From: Pyronema omphalodes | Taxonomy: Eukaryota; Ascomycota; Pezizomycetes; Pezizales; Pyronemataceae | DNA: 64,000 bases | Direction of reading: 5' to 3' | Assembly: GCA_024516155.1 (NCBI GenBank) | Contig: JAJJXM010000053.1 | Span: 248,001-312,000 of the forward strand | Shown: in pieces, positions 1-12,061 of the stretch | Numbering within the stretch: position 1 is the first letter of the stretch | Layout: each line of letters begins with the position of its first letter | Program-made: the position numbers and the translations under genes | Notes under the pieces: model-generated | Told to the model about the DNA's origin: nothing | Databases searched by the model: none | What the model saw: the letters and a program-made list of their open reading frames with translations, nothing else

Positions 1-311
1 AGGAATCTGTCTGTCTATAACTCGCCATTAGCATCCATCCATCCATCCATCGAAGCTGGGGGGGGGGGGGTGATATGGAAAACCTACCTCCCTCCTCGTT
101 GGCAATAAGCTCAGGCTTTCCGTCCTATATATATTCCCCAAGGCAATCAGCTATTATTCCATGCTAGGTTTCCTGAGTATGCAAGATATTTCGGAATATC
201 TCCATGGCGCGGACCGGATAGACGTACAGCGGTGTATGCGATGCTACTGGTAGTATTTCCGAAAGCAATACCGATGACGACGCCGGACTCGACTTCCTGG
301 GAGTCACTCAT
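1..311 (-). CDS. SSZ1: Ribosome-associated Hsp70-like protein Ssz1 (5' end only)
   Basis: Only the first 45 or so codons lie in the window; the rest runs off the left edge. Exons are 311-228, 124-88 and 14-1, joined by introns with GTACGT and GTAGGT donors and TATAG acceptors, and the phases fit. The peptide reads MSDSQEVESGVVIGIAFGNT, then SSIAYT, then KPELIANEEG and DRQIP. That is the N-terminal nucleotide-binding start of the Ssz1/Pdr13 branch of Hsp70, which has the FGN and IANE-GDRQIP signatures. Ssz1 pairs with zuotin in the ribosome-associated complex that helps nascent chains fold. Intron 2 (15-87) holds a CATC tetranucleotide run and a 12-base G run. The family call rests on a short peptide, but both signature blocks are present and split across exons in frame. 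Confidence 0.82.
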
Positions 312-1025
312 TTTTGCGGTTGTATGTTGGGGGGGTGTGATTAAGGTAGGTGGGGTGAGGTGAGGTGAGGGAATGAGGTTGAGAAGACGCTGATTTGGTG
401 TTGGTGGATTGGAGGGGCTTCGTCCTGCGGGGAGTTGAGTTGAGCTGGCTTCAAACTTTTTTTGTACTTGTGGATACGCTAAGCATGGTGACCGGGGATT
501 ATGTAGTCTAGCTTGGATGGAATTTCAGCCTCATGTCGAGTGCGTGGAGGTGAGTCGTGGAACGTGGTCTCGGCATTGGCCGCTATGGATAAGCTTGTTT
601 GTTTTGTACTGTCTGTATCTTGTATCTTGAAAGGTTCGGACAAGGCCAAGAGATTAACAACCAATAATCATAAAGATCAACCAGATTTTTCATCATCGCC
701 ACCAAATTACATTTATCTAGCTCCGTCCATTCCGTCCATTCCAAAATACAAATATGATCCATGACCTACCTCCTACCCATCTTATCTATCTTATCCCCAT
801 GAATATCCTTCACAAAATCTCCATTATTCCTTTTTGCCCCCATTACCTAACATACCCCACTCCTCCACTTCTCTCAAGTCCCCAAAATCTCCATCCCCAC
901 CTCCACTAACCCAGCACCAGCACCAGCACCAGCACCCAGCACCATCTCCATCACCATCCCAGCAACCCAGCACCCAGCACTCCCATTTTTCATCACATTG
1001 ATTGATTGACTGATTGATTCTTAAA

Positions 1026-1080
1026 CGATCCCAACCCGTTCCCAACCCGATCCCAACCCGATCCCAACCCGTTCCCAACC
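1026..1080. repeat. 11-base minisatellite, about 5 copies
   Basis: The unit is GATCCCAACCC, alternating with GTTCCCAACCC. About five head-to-tail copies are visible, in noncoding sequence. Confidence 0.85.
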
Positions 1081-1348
1081 ATAAGGTTATGCCGTAGTCT
1101 GTGTTAATATACATAATACATCTTTAAGCCCCAGAGCATTCTTCATTCTTCATTATTCGGGCCTGGTATTCTCCATGCCGATTTTCTTTCGCAGTCAATA
1201 TAGTCTATATAGAGCCCTGTATGCTTTTTTATTATATAATCTAAAGCTTTAAGGGGTTTATTTTGCATATTTTGTAAACTTTGCATATCTTCCAGACTTT
1301 GTAAACTTTGTAAACAAAAAACAAAAAACCAAGAACCACGGCATCAAT

Positions 1349-1996
1349 CAAATCAATCCAATCCAATCCAATCCAATCCAAACCAAACCAATCCAATCCA
1401 ATCCAATCCAATCCGATCACAATAATCACAATAATCACGATAATCACGATAATAATCACAATAACAATAATCACGATAATCACCATAATCACAATAATCA
1501 CAACAATCACAATAATAATAATCACCATAATCACAACAATAATCACAATAATAATAATCACAATAGTCACCATAAACATAATAATAATCACGATAATCAC
1601 AATAATCACGATAATAATAACCATAACAATAATAATAATAATCACAATAATAATAATCACAATCACCATCACAATCACCAGAATCACCATAATCACAATA
1701 ATAATAACCACAATAATCACCATAATAATCACCATAATAATAATCAGCATAACCATAATTACCATAATAATAATCACCAGTCACCATAATAATCACCATA
1801 ATAATAATCACCATGATAATCACAATCACAATAATAATAATCACAATAATCACCATAATCACAATAATCACTATAACCACCATAATAACCACCACGATAA
1901 TTACCATAATGATCACCATAATAATAATAACAATAATAATCACCAGTCACCACAATAATCACGATAATCACAATAATAATCACCACCATAATTTAA
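1349..1996. repeat. AATCC pentanucleotide run followed by a 580-base AATAATCAC-type block
   Basis: Positions 1349-1414 are (AATCC)n with AAACC variants. From 1415 to 1996 the plus strand is built almost only from AAT, CAC, CAT and CGA triplets arranged as imperfect AATAATCAC-like motifs. The minus strand is therefore strongly T/G-biased. It reads open in several frames only because stop triplets are nearly excluded by composition. Confidence 0.9.
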
Positions 1997-2012
1997 TCAC
2001 CATAATAATCAA

Positions 2013-2640
2013 AAGCCAAACCGCAGATCAAAAGCCAAACCGCAGATCAAAAAGCCAAAAGCCAAAAAAAAAAGCCAAAAAAAAGAAACTATTTCCCATG
2101 TATTATTCCAGAGTTTCTGGAGTATCCGAAGTTTCCGAAGTTTTAGAATTCTGTAAAATAGCAAAGGAAAAAAAAAATAGCAAAAATAGCAAAAATAGCA
2201 ATCATTATCCACATTATCCAGCAACAGCTACATCAACGACACGTCAAGCTACCAAGCTACCAGGCTACCAAGCTACCAAGCTACCAGGCTACCAGGCTAC
2301 AAAAAATAAACCACCAAACCACCAAGCAACCACACAACCAAGCATCAAAAAAAGGCATTTATAATAAAAGTAAAAGTAAAAGTAAAAGTAGGAGCAAGAA
2401 AAAAAAAACAAGAATACATAACACAATAATAAAGTAATGAATAACCAATGATCAATGGTCAATAACCAATGGTCAATACAACCCCATCAATAACCGATAA
2501 CCGATAATCAATAACCGATAATCAATAGCCCAACGATCAATAACCAATAGTCCAACGATCAACAACCAAAGATCAATACAACCCCATCAATAACCGATAA
2601 TCAATAATCACTACAACCCCATCAATAACCAATAACCAAT
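2013..2640. repeat. Series of short tandem arrays upstream of the tea1 3' end
   Basis: In order: a 20-base CAAAAGCCAAACCGCAGAT-type duplication (2013-2062), an AAGCTACCA/AGGCTACCA nonamer array (2246-2300), a GTAAAA hexamer run (2364-2392), and an AATAACCGAT/CAATAACCAAT dispersed block (2440-2640). All are noncoding. Confidence 0.8.
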
Positions 2641-2747
2641 AACCCCCTCAAAAAAAATCAAGATCCAGAATCCATAAACCACACCCCACACACCACTTCC
2701 ATAAACCGTACCCCACTTCCATAAACCACCCCACCCCATCACGAAGC

Positions 2748-5700
2748 CTAAATAACGCCACCACCCGCGGCAACAGTCGCCGCCGACGGAGCCTGACCTC
2801 CATAACCCCTCTCCGTAACATTACTACCCGCACTCCTCCTGTTATCAGCCTCCTCATCATCGACCTGTAACTTCTGTCTCCACTGCTGAATACTACTCTG
2901 GAAGTCACCCTGTGCAGGATAAGCCCCATGGCCCGCAGTAGCAGTAGTAGTTGCGCTGGTAGGACTTTTATCAAAATCAAAAGCATTACTCAGCCTATAA
3001 GTTTTATTAGTGCTTTCCCAGTGGTTTCTAAGGGCATCCAATTCCGAGGCTAAACTATCCAGGGCAACAGAAGATCTATTTTCCACTCCGGGGCCATAGT
3101 AACTAGATCTAGCCGAGTCGGTACCGTGGGGATTATTATTTCCATTCGCAGGTTCAAAGCGCATAGATCTTCTATACGCATCGACAGAATTCTCAACCTG
3201 ATCCAGGAGCATAGAAACTTTTTGTTCCGCGGACATTGCTCTATTTTCCAGAATCAAGTTTTCGTTTGATAGTTGTTCGATTCGATTTCTGCTGGTTGAT
3301 AATTCCGACTTGAACCGGTCTCTATCCTCCCGAAGTGTGTCTAGGGATTGTTTTGTATTTTGGATTTGTTTATCCAATGCCATTGTGCTTTCTCTTACTT
3401 GTGTTCTGAGATTGTCGATTTCCTGGTTTAGGAGTTCACGTTCCTGGTCCCAGTCTGCTTCGCTGGTGGTTCTAGCAGATACAGTTCTCGGGGCATCTAA
3501 ACCAAGAGGGTTAGAAGCGGCGCGTGCTTCGGCTTCTTCAAGTTGGGATTGAAGTTGTTGGTTGGCGGTTTTATATTTAGCCAATTCCTCCTTCATTCTC
3601 TTCAACATCTTTTCGGTTCCCTTGACGTAGTGAACTGCGGATTGGTAATCGTTTTCAAGCTGTTCGAGTTTCTCCCGGAAGTGTTTTTCGACTTCTTGAG
3701 CTTGAAGGTCGGCGGTGGATTTGGTTTCTCTGTGGGCGCGAAGGGATTCTTCAAGACGTTGTTCTAGCTCTCTGAGACGGGAGAGTTGTTCCGGGGTCGC
3801 GGTTCCGGAATTAGGCGAAGATTGAAGGGTGACAGAACGGCTGTGTGAGTGAGCGCCGGCTGTATGTCCAGGGTGTGCATCGATTCCCCGTTCTTGAAGG
3901 ATATCCTTCAGAGCATTATGTTTAGCAGTAATAGCATCGACCTCTAATTGTCTAGCATTAAGCTTTGATAATAGCTCCGTGTTTTCCTTCTTCAACCTTC
4001 TAGCCTCCTCTCCAACCTCTGCCATGCGTCGACGAAGTGCAATAGAATCCTTACTGGATTGTCCTTGCTGGAATTCCAAGCCCGCTACTCTCTGCATCGC
4101 CTCCGCTAATTTCTCCCCGGTTTCGTCGGCCTGTGCTTTAGACTTGGCTAGGAGTGCTTGAGTGTTTTCAACCTGCTGCATAAGAACCACAACTCTCTCT
4201 TCAGCGGCAGATGCAAGCATAGCTGGAACCTCTCTTTGGGCCACCTTATCCAATCCCGCAGCAAGGACAGCATTAGCAGCCTTAGCCTGTTCAGAATAAG
4301 TCTGCATAAGTTCCTCAGTATCCTTTAGTCGCTGGTTAAGATTCTGCAAATCGGCGCTTCGTTCCTCATTCTCACTTCTTAGCTGAGCAAGTTTCCTATC
4401 CAAAGCCTCCTTCGTAATACGTTCCTCCTCCAATTGTCGTTCCAGGGTATCAGCTTTCTGATTCGTGAGCTGCATAGCCTTAGAAAGATGTTCGAGCGAT
4501 GATTTATAGTTCTTATTCTCAGCCAAAGCCTCCTCAAGTCGACTAGTAAGTTCACTTTGATCAATCTGCAGCATCTTTACAGTTGCCGCAGCTTCCTGAC
4601 CCGCCGAAGCTTCATCCCTATATGCTCTTCCAGCGTCCAGAAGCTCAGCACGAAGGGTTTCAATTTCTGACGCAGCCCAGGAACGGTAATCATCCAACTC
4701 AGTAATTCGTTTCTGAGCCTCAGCAGCAGTTTCATCAGCCAACAATCTGGCCTTCTTTTCAGCCGCAACTTCTAAGTTTAGCGCTTGATTCTGTGCTGAT
4801 AAATCTGCTTGAGCGGAAAGAGAAGCAGCGAGTTTTCGGGACATATCCGTCATCTTTTCTTGATCCATAGAAGCAGTTTCACTACCCGGGGTAGGAGTAG
4901 CAGGACCACCTAGAGCAGCGAGTTTTGCCTTGGCGTAGACAGCTTCTTGAACAGCTACATCGCGCTGACGCTCAATTTCCTGCATCTTTTGTGCGGCGAT
5001 TGAAGACTGTGAATCAAGCTCAGTTTGTACTTTACTCAACTCAGCTTTCAGGAGAAGTAATGCCTCGACAAATGGTCGATCATCTTCTGACATCTCCCTA
5101 GTGCGGTCTTCAAAGGCTGTGGCGTTGCTGGCTGCTGGTGTGTAACCTGCCCTTCGTGCTAATGCAAGCTCAGAGGCATACCAATCATTCAACCTTCTCA
5201 GTTTTTCTACCTCCGCCGAATCAACGGCCGTATCTAGACTCGTTGATGGCGCGTACACAGAGTCTGGGCTAGAAGGGTCAAATCCTGGCTGATCCTCCGG
5301 TGGTCGGATCCCGATAGCAGGTCTTTGAGTGTTGGAAGCTACTGATTGTGGAGTTCTTGGTTCCTCGGTAGCAGTTTCAGCAGACTTGATGCTATCAAGA
5401 GAATGCTGGTGTGCGTGCCGGGACCGGGGAGTTTCGTTTAGGCTTCCATCACGAGAATCTTTACGTTGCATCTGGGGTGCTCTGTCTTGTGTGGGGGTTC
5501 GCATTCCGTTGGGTGCACTGGGGAAGCTCGCTGCTGTAGGTTTGGTGTCGATGGGTGACATGTTTTCCTTTCCACGGCTTTGTGGGGTGCTAGGGGGTCC
5601 GGCGTTTCTTGCTGCAGCACCTGGAGGAGGTCCTCCATTCTGGCCAGGACGGGGAGGAGGAGCTTGTTGAGATGGTGGTGGTCCTGATGGCTGTGGTCCA

Positions 5701-7628
5701 CCAGGTGATGCCCGGGGAAGTCGAGAGTTGGGACCAACGGGGGATCCATTAATGGAGTTGGGGCCGCTCTGCATAGGGCTGCCGCCACCGGGATGCTGAG
5801 GACCAGGTCCCATGCCGTTCTCTCGGGGAGGTCCCATAATCTTTTGTTGCTGTCCCCGGGGGTCTCCTCGAGGATCCCGAGGAGCAGTTACATCGATTGA
5901 TCCACCTCTGGCATTTGGTCGAGGTTGGCTTCCGGCTCGGGGTCTGTCGCCAGGGGATTGATGGGCTCCGTCGGTGGGGTATCGGATCTTGGCTGTGTCC
6001 AACACATACACCATTTGTAGTTCCTCCTGTGATTTTGATGGAACACTAGGCTCTCCTCCAAGGACGATAATCTTGTTGTTCACCGTAGTCATGGTGTGTC
6101 CAGACCGCGGTGATGGTGATGGGCCCATATTTTGGAATGTGTACCACCTACGGGATGAAATCCGGAATGCTGCAAGGTCTCCCAAGTCCAAACCCTCTGA
6201 TGAACGTCCTCCGAATATGTACATTACGTCGTTAACCAATGCAGCAGCGTGTCCTTCTCTTGGTGATGGGATGTAGCCGATGCAATCTAGTTGCGTCCAA
6301 AGGTTTGTCTTGGGATTGTAGGACCATACGTCGTTGAACCACTCGACACCATTAGTTCCTCCAAACCTGATTCCATGTTAGATATATGATACCCCAATTC
6401 TTTGCAAAACCTACAAATAAAGCTTATCTTCAAATGTAATCATAGTATGATTCGTTCTGCTGGCGGGAATATCCGCGCCATCTCCGCTTGCCAAAACCTC
6501 CCACTTTGATCCAACATGTTGCAGGGTGTTGAGATCGAAAGCGACGAGATCATTAAAGAATACCGTATCTACCTGTCCTCCAAAAATGTATAGTTTCGAA
6601 CCTAGAATATTTAAAGTATGTCCGTATCTTCCGGACGGTCTATGACCATGTGGACTAGCTCGGGACCATTGCCGTGTTGCTGTGAATAGAACATCAGTGC
6701 TCGCGCTTAAGACGGATGAAAAAAGAGGCCAAAACTTACAGGTATTCAAAAGATATAAAGTTTCATCTAGGACGTCTCTTTCATCTAGCTTAGTATCACC
6801 TCCAAAAACTGCAACCAGTCAGTAATCTCTCATCGTTACGCGCAAAGCAATACCACCCACCAATAAATGCATTTCCAACCAACAAACTTGCGTGGCCAAC
6901 CCTAGGACCCGGTCCTTCACTCGTCGTCATTACTGGATAAGATTCCAATCGCTCATTACTATTCCCTCCTTCAATCATCCATAAATCCCCTCTAACATTC
7001 TGTGATCTAATCAATCCTCCCATGATGTAGATATCACCCTCCTTACTACTAACCGCGTTTGCGGCATGTCCATATCTTGGAAACGGCGACGGATGCGACG
7101 AGCTTAACGTTAAACGTCGTTGCGACCAAGGGTATAGGGATGCATTACTTGAAAGTTGTTGAGCCGGGGAGGATTGCTGTTTTCAGAATCCAGATGTCAG
7201 CTTTATGCGCAGGTAATTGAAGCTTTCAAAGGACCTGATAAAAACTCAGAACCTACCTGTAACAACCTCCCCTGGCTTTGATGAGGAGAAGGACCCGAAA
7301 ACCCAGAAGAGCCACCACTTTCACTACTATGCGCCTGATGATTCCTCAATCCAACCGGCGGACCTTGAGCTTGAGTTTGAGTTTGACTTTGATTTTGGCC
7401 TTGTCCTTGTCCCGATTGTCCCCCTAATTGGTAACCCGTACCAGATCTCGCCGATCCGGAAGACTTTTCATCAAACACAGGCGCGGATTGTAAACTGCTT
7501 AACGAAGAGTTATTTATCGAGCTTGGAGGAGTAGTAGTAGCGACCGAGGAATTTGTTGCAGCGACCGCCGCGACAGGAGCGGGAGGTTGATCACGAGTCC
7601 CCTTTTTCTTGCCGAAGAGAAACGCCAT
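2748..7628 (-). CDS. tea1: Tea1/Kel1-type kelch-repeat cell-polarity protein
   Basis: Five exons: 7628-7257, 7176-6861, 6808-6740, 6679-6415 and 6366-2748. All have GT/AG borders and the phases sum to 1547 codons including the stop (1546 aa). Residues 1-124 are a low-complexity basic/Q-rich head starting MAFLFGKKK. Residues of about 135-465 form kelch repeats with recurring PRYGHA, YIMGG, PRVGHAS, IVFGGDT, GRYGHTL, YIFGG, PREGHAA and IFGG motifs. A long P/S/Q-rich linker follows. A coiled-coil half then runs from about LRRLNDWYASEL almost to the end. This kelch plus C-terminal coiled-coil layout is that of Tea1/KelA/Kel1, which marks microtubule plus-ends and cell tips and recruits formin. 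It faces the same way as SSZ1. Paralogues such as Tea3 share the layout, so the exact orthologue is less certain than the family. Confidence 0.9.
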
Positions 7629-8277
7629 TGTTGAAGCTTAACAACGTGTGATGCGATGTCTTCTGTATCTTCTGTATCTTCTTCTCTGCTTCGTCTGTTC
7701 GTCCGCTCGTCTGTTCGTCTGTTCGCCTGTTCACCAGCTATATCTCAAAATCCCAATATCCCCCAAGGAGTAGCGTAGTCCTCGTCCTCCTTGTCCTCGT
7801 CGTCTTCGTGTCGTTAAAAATAAAAAAAAACCACAATTAAAACAACGCCTCAAAAAACAAAAAAAAGAACCTCCACCAGCGCAGCTGGAAAATAAAAATC
7901 GGGCGTGTTTCTGTTCGCGGATCGGAACCCGTGTCGTATGTATCGTTTGCGGGAGTAGAAACTCGGCGGTAATTTTGCTCTGGTCTGGGATGGCTGGCTG
8001 GATGTCGGTTCTTGCTGCCCTGTCCTGTCTTGTTTCTTCTTGTCTTGTTCGCCCTGTCCTGGGTGTCCTGGGTGTCCTGATGCCCGGTGTCTGCTGTCTG
8101 CTGTCTGCTGTCTGGTGTCTGGTGCCCCAATTATCCAGCCCGCCCTTCTCGCGCAGAGGGTACAGATGAGCGACTCCTGAGCACGGGGTGGCTGGAGTCG
8201 TAGTGATAGTTTGTATTTAGTTAAGTGAGCGGGTTATAAAGTGTAGGTAGGTAGGGGGGGTTTTTTTTGCAAGTTAT

Positions 8278-8292
8278 GGGGGGGGGGGGGGG
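8278..8292. repeat. Poly-G run, 15 G
   Basis: A homopolymer of 15 G after a T-rich stretch. It is one of five long G/C homopolymers in the window; the others are at 59-70, 14058-14084, 21244-21263 and 60669-60683. Confidence 0.9.
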
Positions 8293-8837
8293 CGTCTGTT
8301 CAGGGAGGACCCAGGTGACTGTGGCCGTTAGAGAGAGGGGGGGAGAGCCTGAAGCACTCTGGAGTCTGATTTGATGCGTCTTTGTAACTTGTAACTTGCA
8401 CGCTGAAGCACGCTGAGGCAAGCAAGCACCGACGGATGCGTGAGGCGTGCAGTTATCGCGACAAGCGAGACGGGAAAGCGTCCGACAAGGGAAAGGGCTA
8501 AGGTCAAGTCTATGACAAGGGGGGGGGATTCGACGATGATATATGAAGAAGTCCGAGTCCAAGACGATGAGGAATCGACACAGCGATGAAGGCAGATGAA
8601 TCTTTTACAGTTATAAAACCACCGTCAAAGCAAAGAAGAAAGAAAAAAGAATATCAAATTTCCAAAGCCCTGAGAAATCAAAAAGAATACACCGTGGAAC
8701 ACCCGTCGAATAAACCCCCCAATGTCGATCCTTCACCCCTTCACTTAAAATTCATAAACTTCCTTCTTCAGACGCGTGTTTAGCAAAGGCGTAATGGGAT
8801 CATAAAAGGCTAGAGTAGGAGCCTAGCTCGACACGAG

Positions 8838-9212
8838 CAACGAGCAACAAGCAACAAGCAACAAGCAACAAGCAACCAGCATCTCCCATCGAGATTTCCA
8901 ACGCGGTGGCCGCCAGCCCGTTATCCAATCACCAATCACCCATGGCTCAGCCTGCCCGCTGAGCTTTTGGCCGCAAGTAGCAAGTAGCAAGTAGCAAGGG
9001 CGGACAGTGAACAGTGAACAGTGAACACCCGATACATTCGAGCTGATGAAACCTGAAACCTGAAACCTGAGACTCTGAGTCTGAGTACATATGTGTGCCC
9101 GTAGATGATAGATGATAGATGATAGATCTATGTATGCATCTACATAGCCACGGTACACGGTGCAAAAATCTATAGCACAGCACAGGACAGGACAGCACAA
9201 GACAGGACAGAC
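8838..9212. repeat. Cluster of 7-10 base tandem arrays
   Basis: GCAACAA units (8838-8878) are followed by AAGTAGC (about 8974-8998), CAGTGAA (about 9005-9026), GAAACCT (about 9048-9070), GATGATA (about 9103-9127) and CAGGACAGCA-type units (9173-9212). Each has only three to six copies. The units are unrelated to one another. Confidence 0.8.
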
Positions 9213-10069
9213 GACCACATACCTTTTCTACATACATACCAAGCATTTCTTCCAATTTCCGGCACTGTTATCCCTGAACACCCTGGATTCTTTTCTGCGC
9301 TCCCTGTTAAAAAAAAAAATTACCTACAGCCTGCAACCCCTTGATATGACATGGTAACCGCTCCCTGTTAATTTTTTTGACATAGGCAGCATACAGAAGT
9401 TACAAATTATGAATTAGGAAATATAATCGATACGTAGCAAAAACCCGCCCGTTTTGGGGGTGTGAAAATGCTGTTAAATATAATATTTGATATTGGAAGT
9501 GGTGAGATGGATTTTGTATAATATAATATAACATAACATAACATAACCAATAACCAGGAAGGAAGATGAAGGAAGAATCAGGAAGGAATCAGGAAGGAAG
9601 GAAGAATGAGGAAGGAAGAACCAGGAAGATAAGATAAGAGGTAAGATGGTTGTTGGAGTTACAGTGCTACAGTATATCATTGATACAGTAGGAGACCTGG
9701 AAGAGGATCTTGTAGATGCAGATATGTTACGTTACGTGAGGTTACGTTACATTATTTTAAGGATATTAGATATTGGCTTCGGGTTCGTGGTTTTTTTTGG
9801 TTTTTGTTTTTGTTTTTTTTTTTGGTTTTGGTTTTGGTTTTGGTTTTTTTTTTCGTACCGGTGGTAGTACGGAAACTGTAACTGAGCGTACCGGTGGCAG
9901 TACGCAACTATGTACGCAACGCAACTAATGTAAAGTCAGAATGGGACTATGCAACTACACAACTACACTACGAAACTACACAACCACAGTCAGTACACAA
10001 CGCAACTACGCAACTAAGCAACAACGCAACGCAACCACAGTCAGTACACAACCACAACGCAACTACAGT

Positions 10070-10148
10070 CATGAGTCGTAAGTCGTAAGTCATAAGTCGT
10101 AAGTCGTAAGTCATAAGTCCTAAGTCGTAAGTCATAAGTCGTAAATGC
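10070..10148. repeat. AAGTCGTAAGTCAT-type array
   Basis: Alternating GTCGTAA and GTCATAA heptamers run head to tail for about 75 bases. It follows a 150-base block rich in CGCAACTA-like motifs (9895-10060). Confidence 0.8.
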
Positions 10149-11944
10149 CGTGCCGTAGTACCGGGCTATGTATTGTATGTAGCTACGAATGTGTATTTTA
10201 AAGTATTTCAAAGTATTGTGTTATGTTGTATTGTATTTATTTCATGCCGTAAAGTCGTAACAGTAACACCGTAACAGTAACACCGTAAAATCGTAAAATC
10301 GTGACACTGTGACACTGTAATACCGTGACGCCGTGATTTTTTCCTTTTTTCCGTTTTTTTTTTTTTGTATTTTGGTATTTTGGTATGTAATACTGATATA
10401 GGGATATTTCTATTGTCTGTCTGTATGTATCTATGTATGGTATAACCTATATCCATAATAAGTATACCATGATGCGCAGATGTGCAGATTCTCGATATGT
10501 ATAAGCTCCCGTTTATATCCTATCCTATCCTATCCGAAGTTCGAACCCCGGAGTCGGTAAATAATGAAGCAGATGTGTATAGTGTAAATATAGCGTAAAT
10601 ATAGCGTAAATATAGCGTAAAAGTGTAAAAGTGTGGATTTTACATCCATGACCCATCATCCATCCATCCATCATTATAGATCACAATACCTTATCTAATC
10701 TAACTATACCTTTAAACCTTCCCATATATCCATCTCAATTGACCATGTACAGTTATCTATCTATATGGCATATAGTATGCTTGGATTGAAAATAATTACC
10801 CCCAAGATCTTGGAAACTTAAAAACTTAAAAACATAAAAACTTAAAATTCTGTATTGTAACATACATACATACCACATACACACCCCCCCCCCCAACCCC
10901 GGTTTCTGTTTCTGTTTCTGTTTTTTTTCTCCGGAGTCAGCGGGTGTTTCAGATTGGGACTTGGAACTTTTTAGGGACTAGTTATGGACTAGTTAGGGAC
11001 TAGTTAGGGACTATGGTGGGTTAGACTTAGGCTGCTTAGAGTTTCTTGGTGTCTTGGCGTTGGTATCGGTATCTTGGTGTCTTGCTTGGTATCTCGGTAT
11101 CAGTATCTTGGTATCGCTGTTGGGTAGGGTATGGTTATCACAAACCCAATCACTCATCAGGGAGCTATGTATTGTAAACGCAAAAGAGGGCTTTGATGCT
11201 CGGCTGGAGGGCTGGAGAGTTAGGGGTTTATGTATGTTGTCACTGTGGTGACAGGTGACAGTTGTGCTGGGTGTACTGGGTGTACTGGGTGCGGGGCTGA
11301 AGGAGGACTGGGAGGACTGGACTGGGCTGAGAGGAGGGCTGGACTGAAGGTAGACCTCTTAACTGTATATCAAATCCAGTTCACCAGGTAAAATCATAAA
11401 CCATATAAACTGAACCAATAATTCATAATTACATATGTAGTTGATACATTTTTTATGTCCCTGTTACCGTCAGTTATTTTTCAAGGTCCCTAAAACTCCT
11501 GTGAACCAGGTAACTGCAGTGCCTGATAGTGCCTGATAGTGCCAGTGTATATACTGATTAAACAGACTCGGTAATAGCCCTAAATATAACCACAAACCAC
11601 AAACCATAAACCATAAACCATAAACCACAAACCATTTTAAGCCCATCGGAAACCACTATTTACATAGATAAACAACCACAATGTCTTCAAAACTCAACCT
11701 CGTTTACAGTAATCCCATCGGTGACCGAGGCTGCCAGTATCTCAATCCCCAATCCCCAACCCTCATTAATCCATCGGTTTCCGGTTTCTGGTAACCAGAT
11801 TTCCCATGAGTTCCCGCATGACTGTCGAATGTGGGCTGGTGTGATCTGAATAAAAGTGGATTATTGTATCGGATCGTTATTCGATGCAGACAGATACTCT
11901 GGAGAATGGGGGGTATTGATGGGTTGGGTTTGGGGGTTTTGATT

Positions 11945-12061
11945 GTGGGTGTCGTGGGTGTCGTGGGTGTCGTGGGTGTCGTGGGTGTCGTGGGTGTCGT
12001 GGGTATCGTGGGAGTCGTGGGAGTCGTGGGTGTCGTGGGAGTCGTGGGTGTCGTGGGCGTT
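11945..12061. repeat. Nonamer minisatellite, 12 copies plus one degenerate
   Basis: The unit is GTGGGTGTC, with GTGGGAGTC and GTGGGTATC variants. Counting in register from 11945 gives 12 units to 12052 and a degenerate thirteenth. Because the unit is 9 bases, every frame stays open: one plus frame reads GVVGVV and one minus frame THD/THDS. The open frames here are therefore not evidence for a gene. Confidence 0.92.

Larger units (their letters stand above)
312..2747. other. Intergenic: SSZ1 promoter side and a repeat-rich spacer
   Basis: No gene is supported here. The part next to 311 should hold the SSZ1 promoter. From about 900 onward the sequence is a mosaic of tandem repeats: a CCAGCA-type run (905-980), an 11-base unit (1026-1080), an AATCC run (1349-1414), the large ATC/AAT-type block (1415-1996) and further short arrays up to 2640. 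Long open frames in this stretch, including two of 178-196 codons on the minus strand, consist of I/V/M or D/Y/G strings and are repeat translation. Confidence 0.75.

Noticed and set aside
1241..1989. Minus-strand open frames of 71-196 codons
   Set aside because: They translate the AAT/CAC repeat block into strings of I, V, M or D, Y, G. No start context, introns or domain.
10530..10562. Possible tRNA T-arm (GTTCGAAC next to CCCCGG)
   Set aside because: A short hairpin can be drawn, but there is no acceptor stem, D-arm or anticodon arm at the right distance on either strand.
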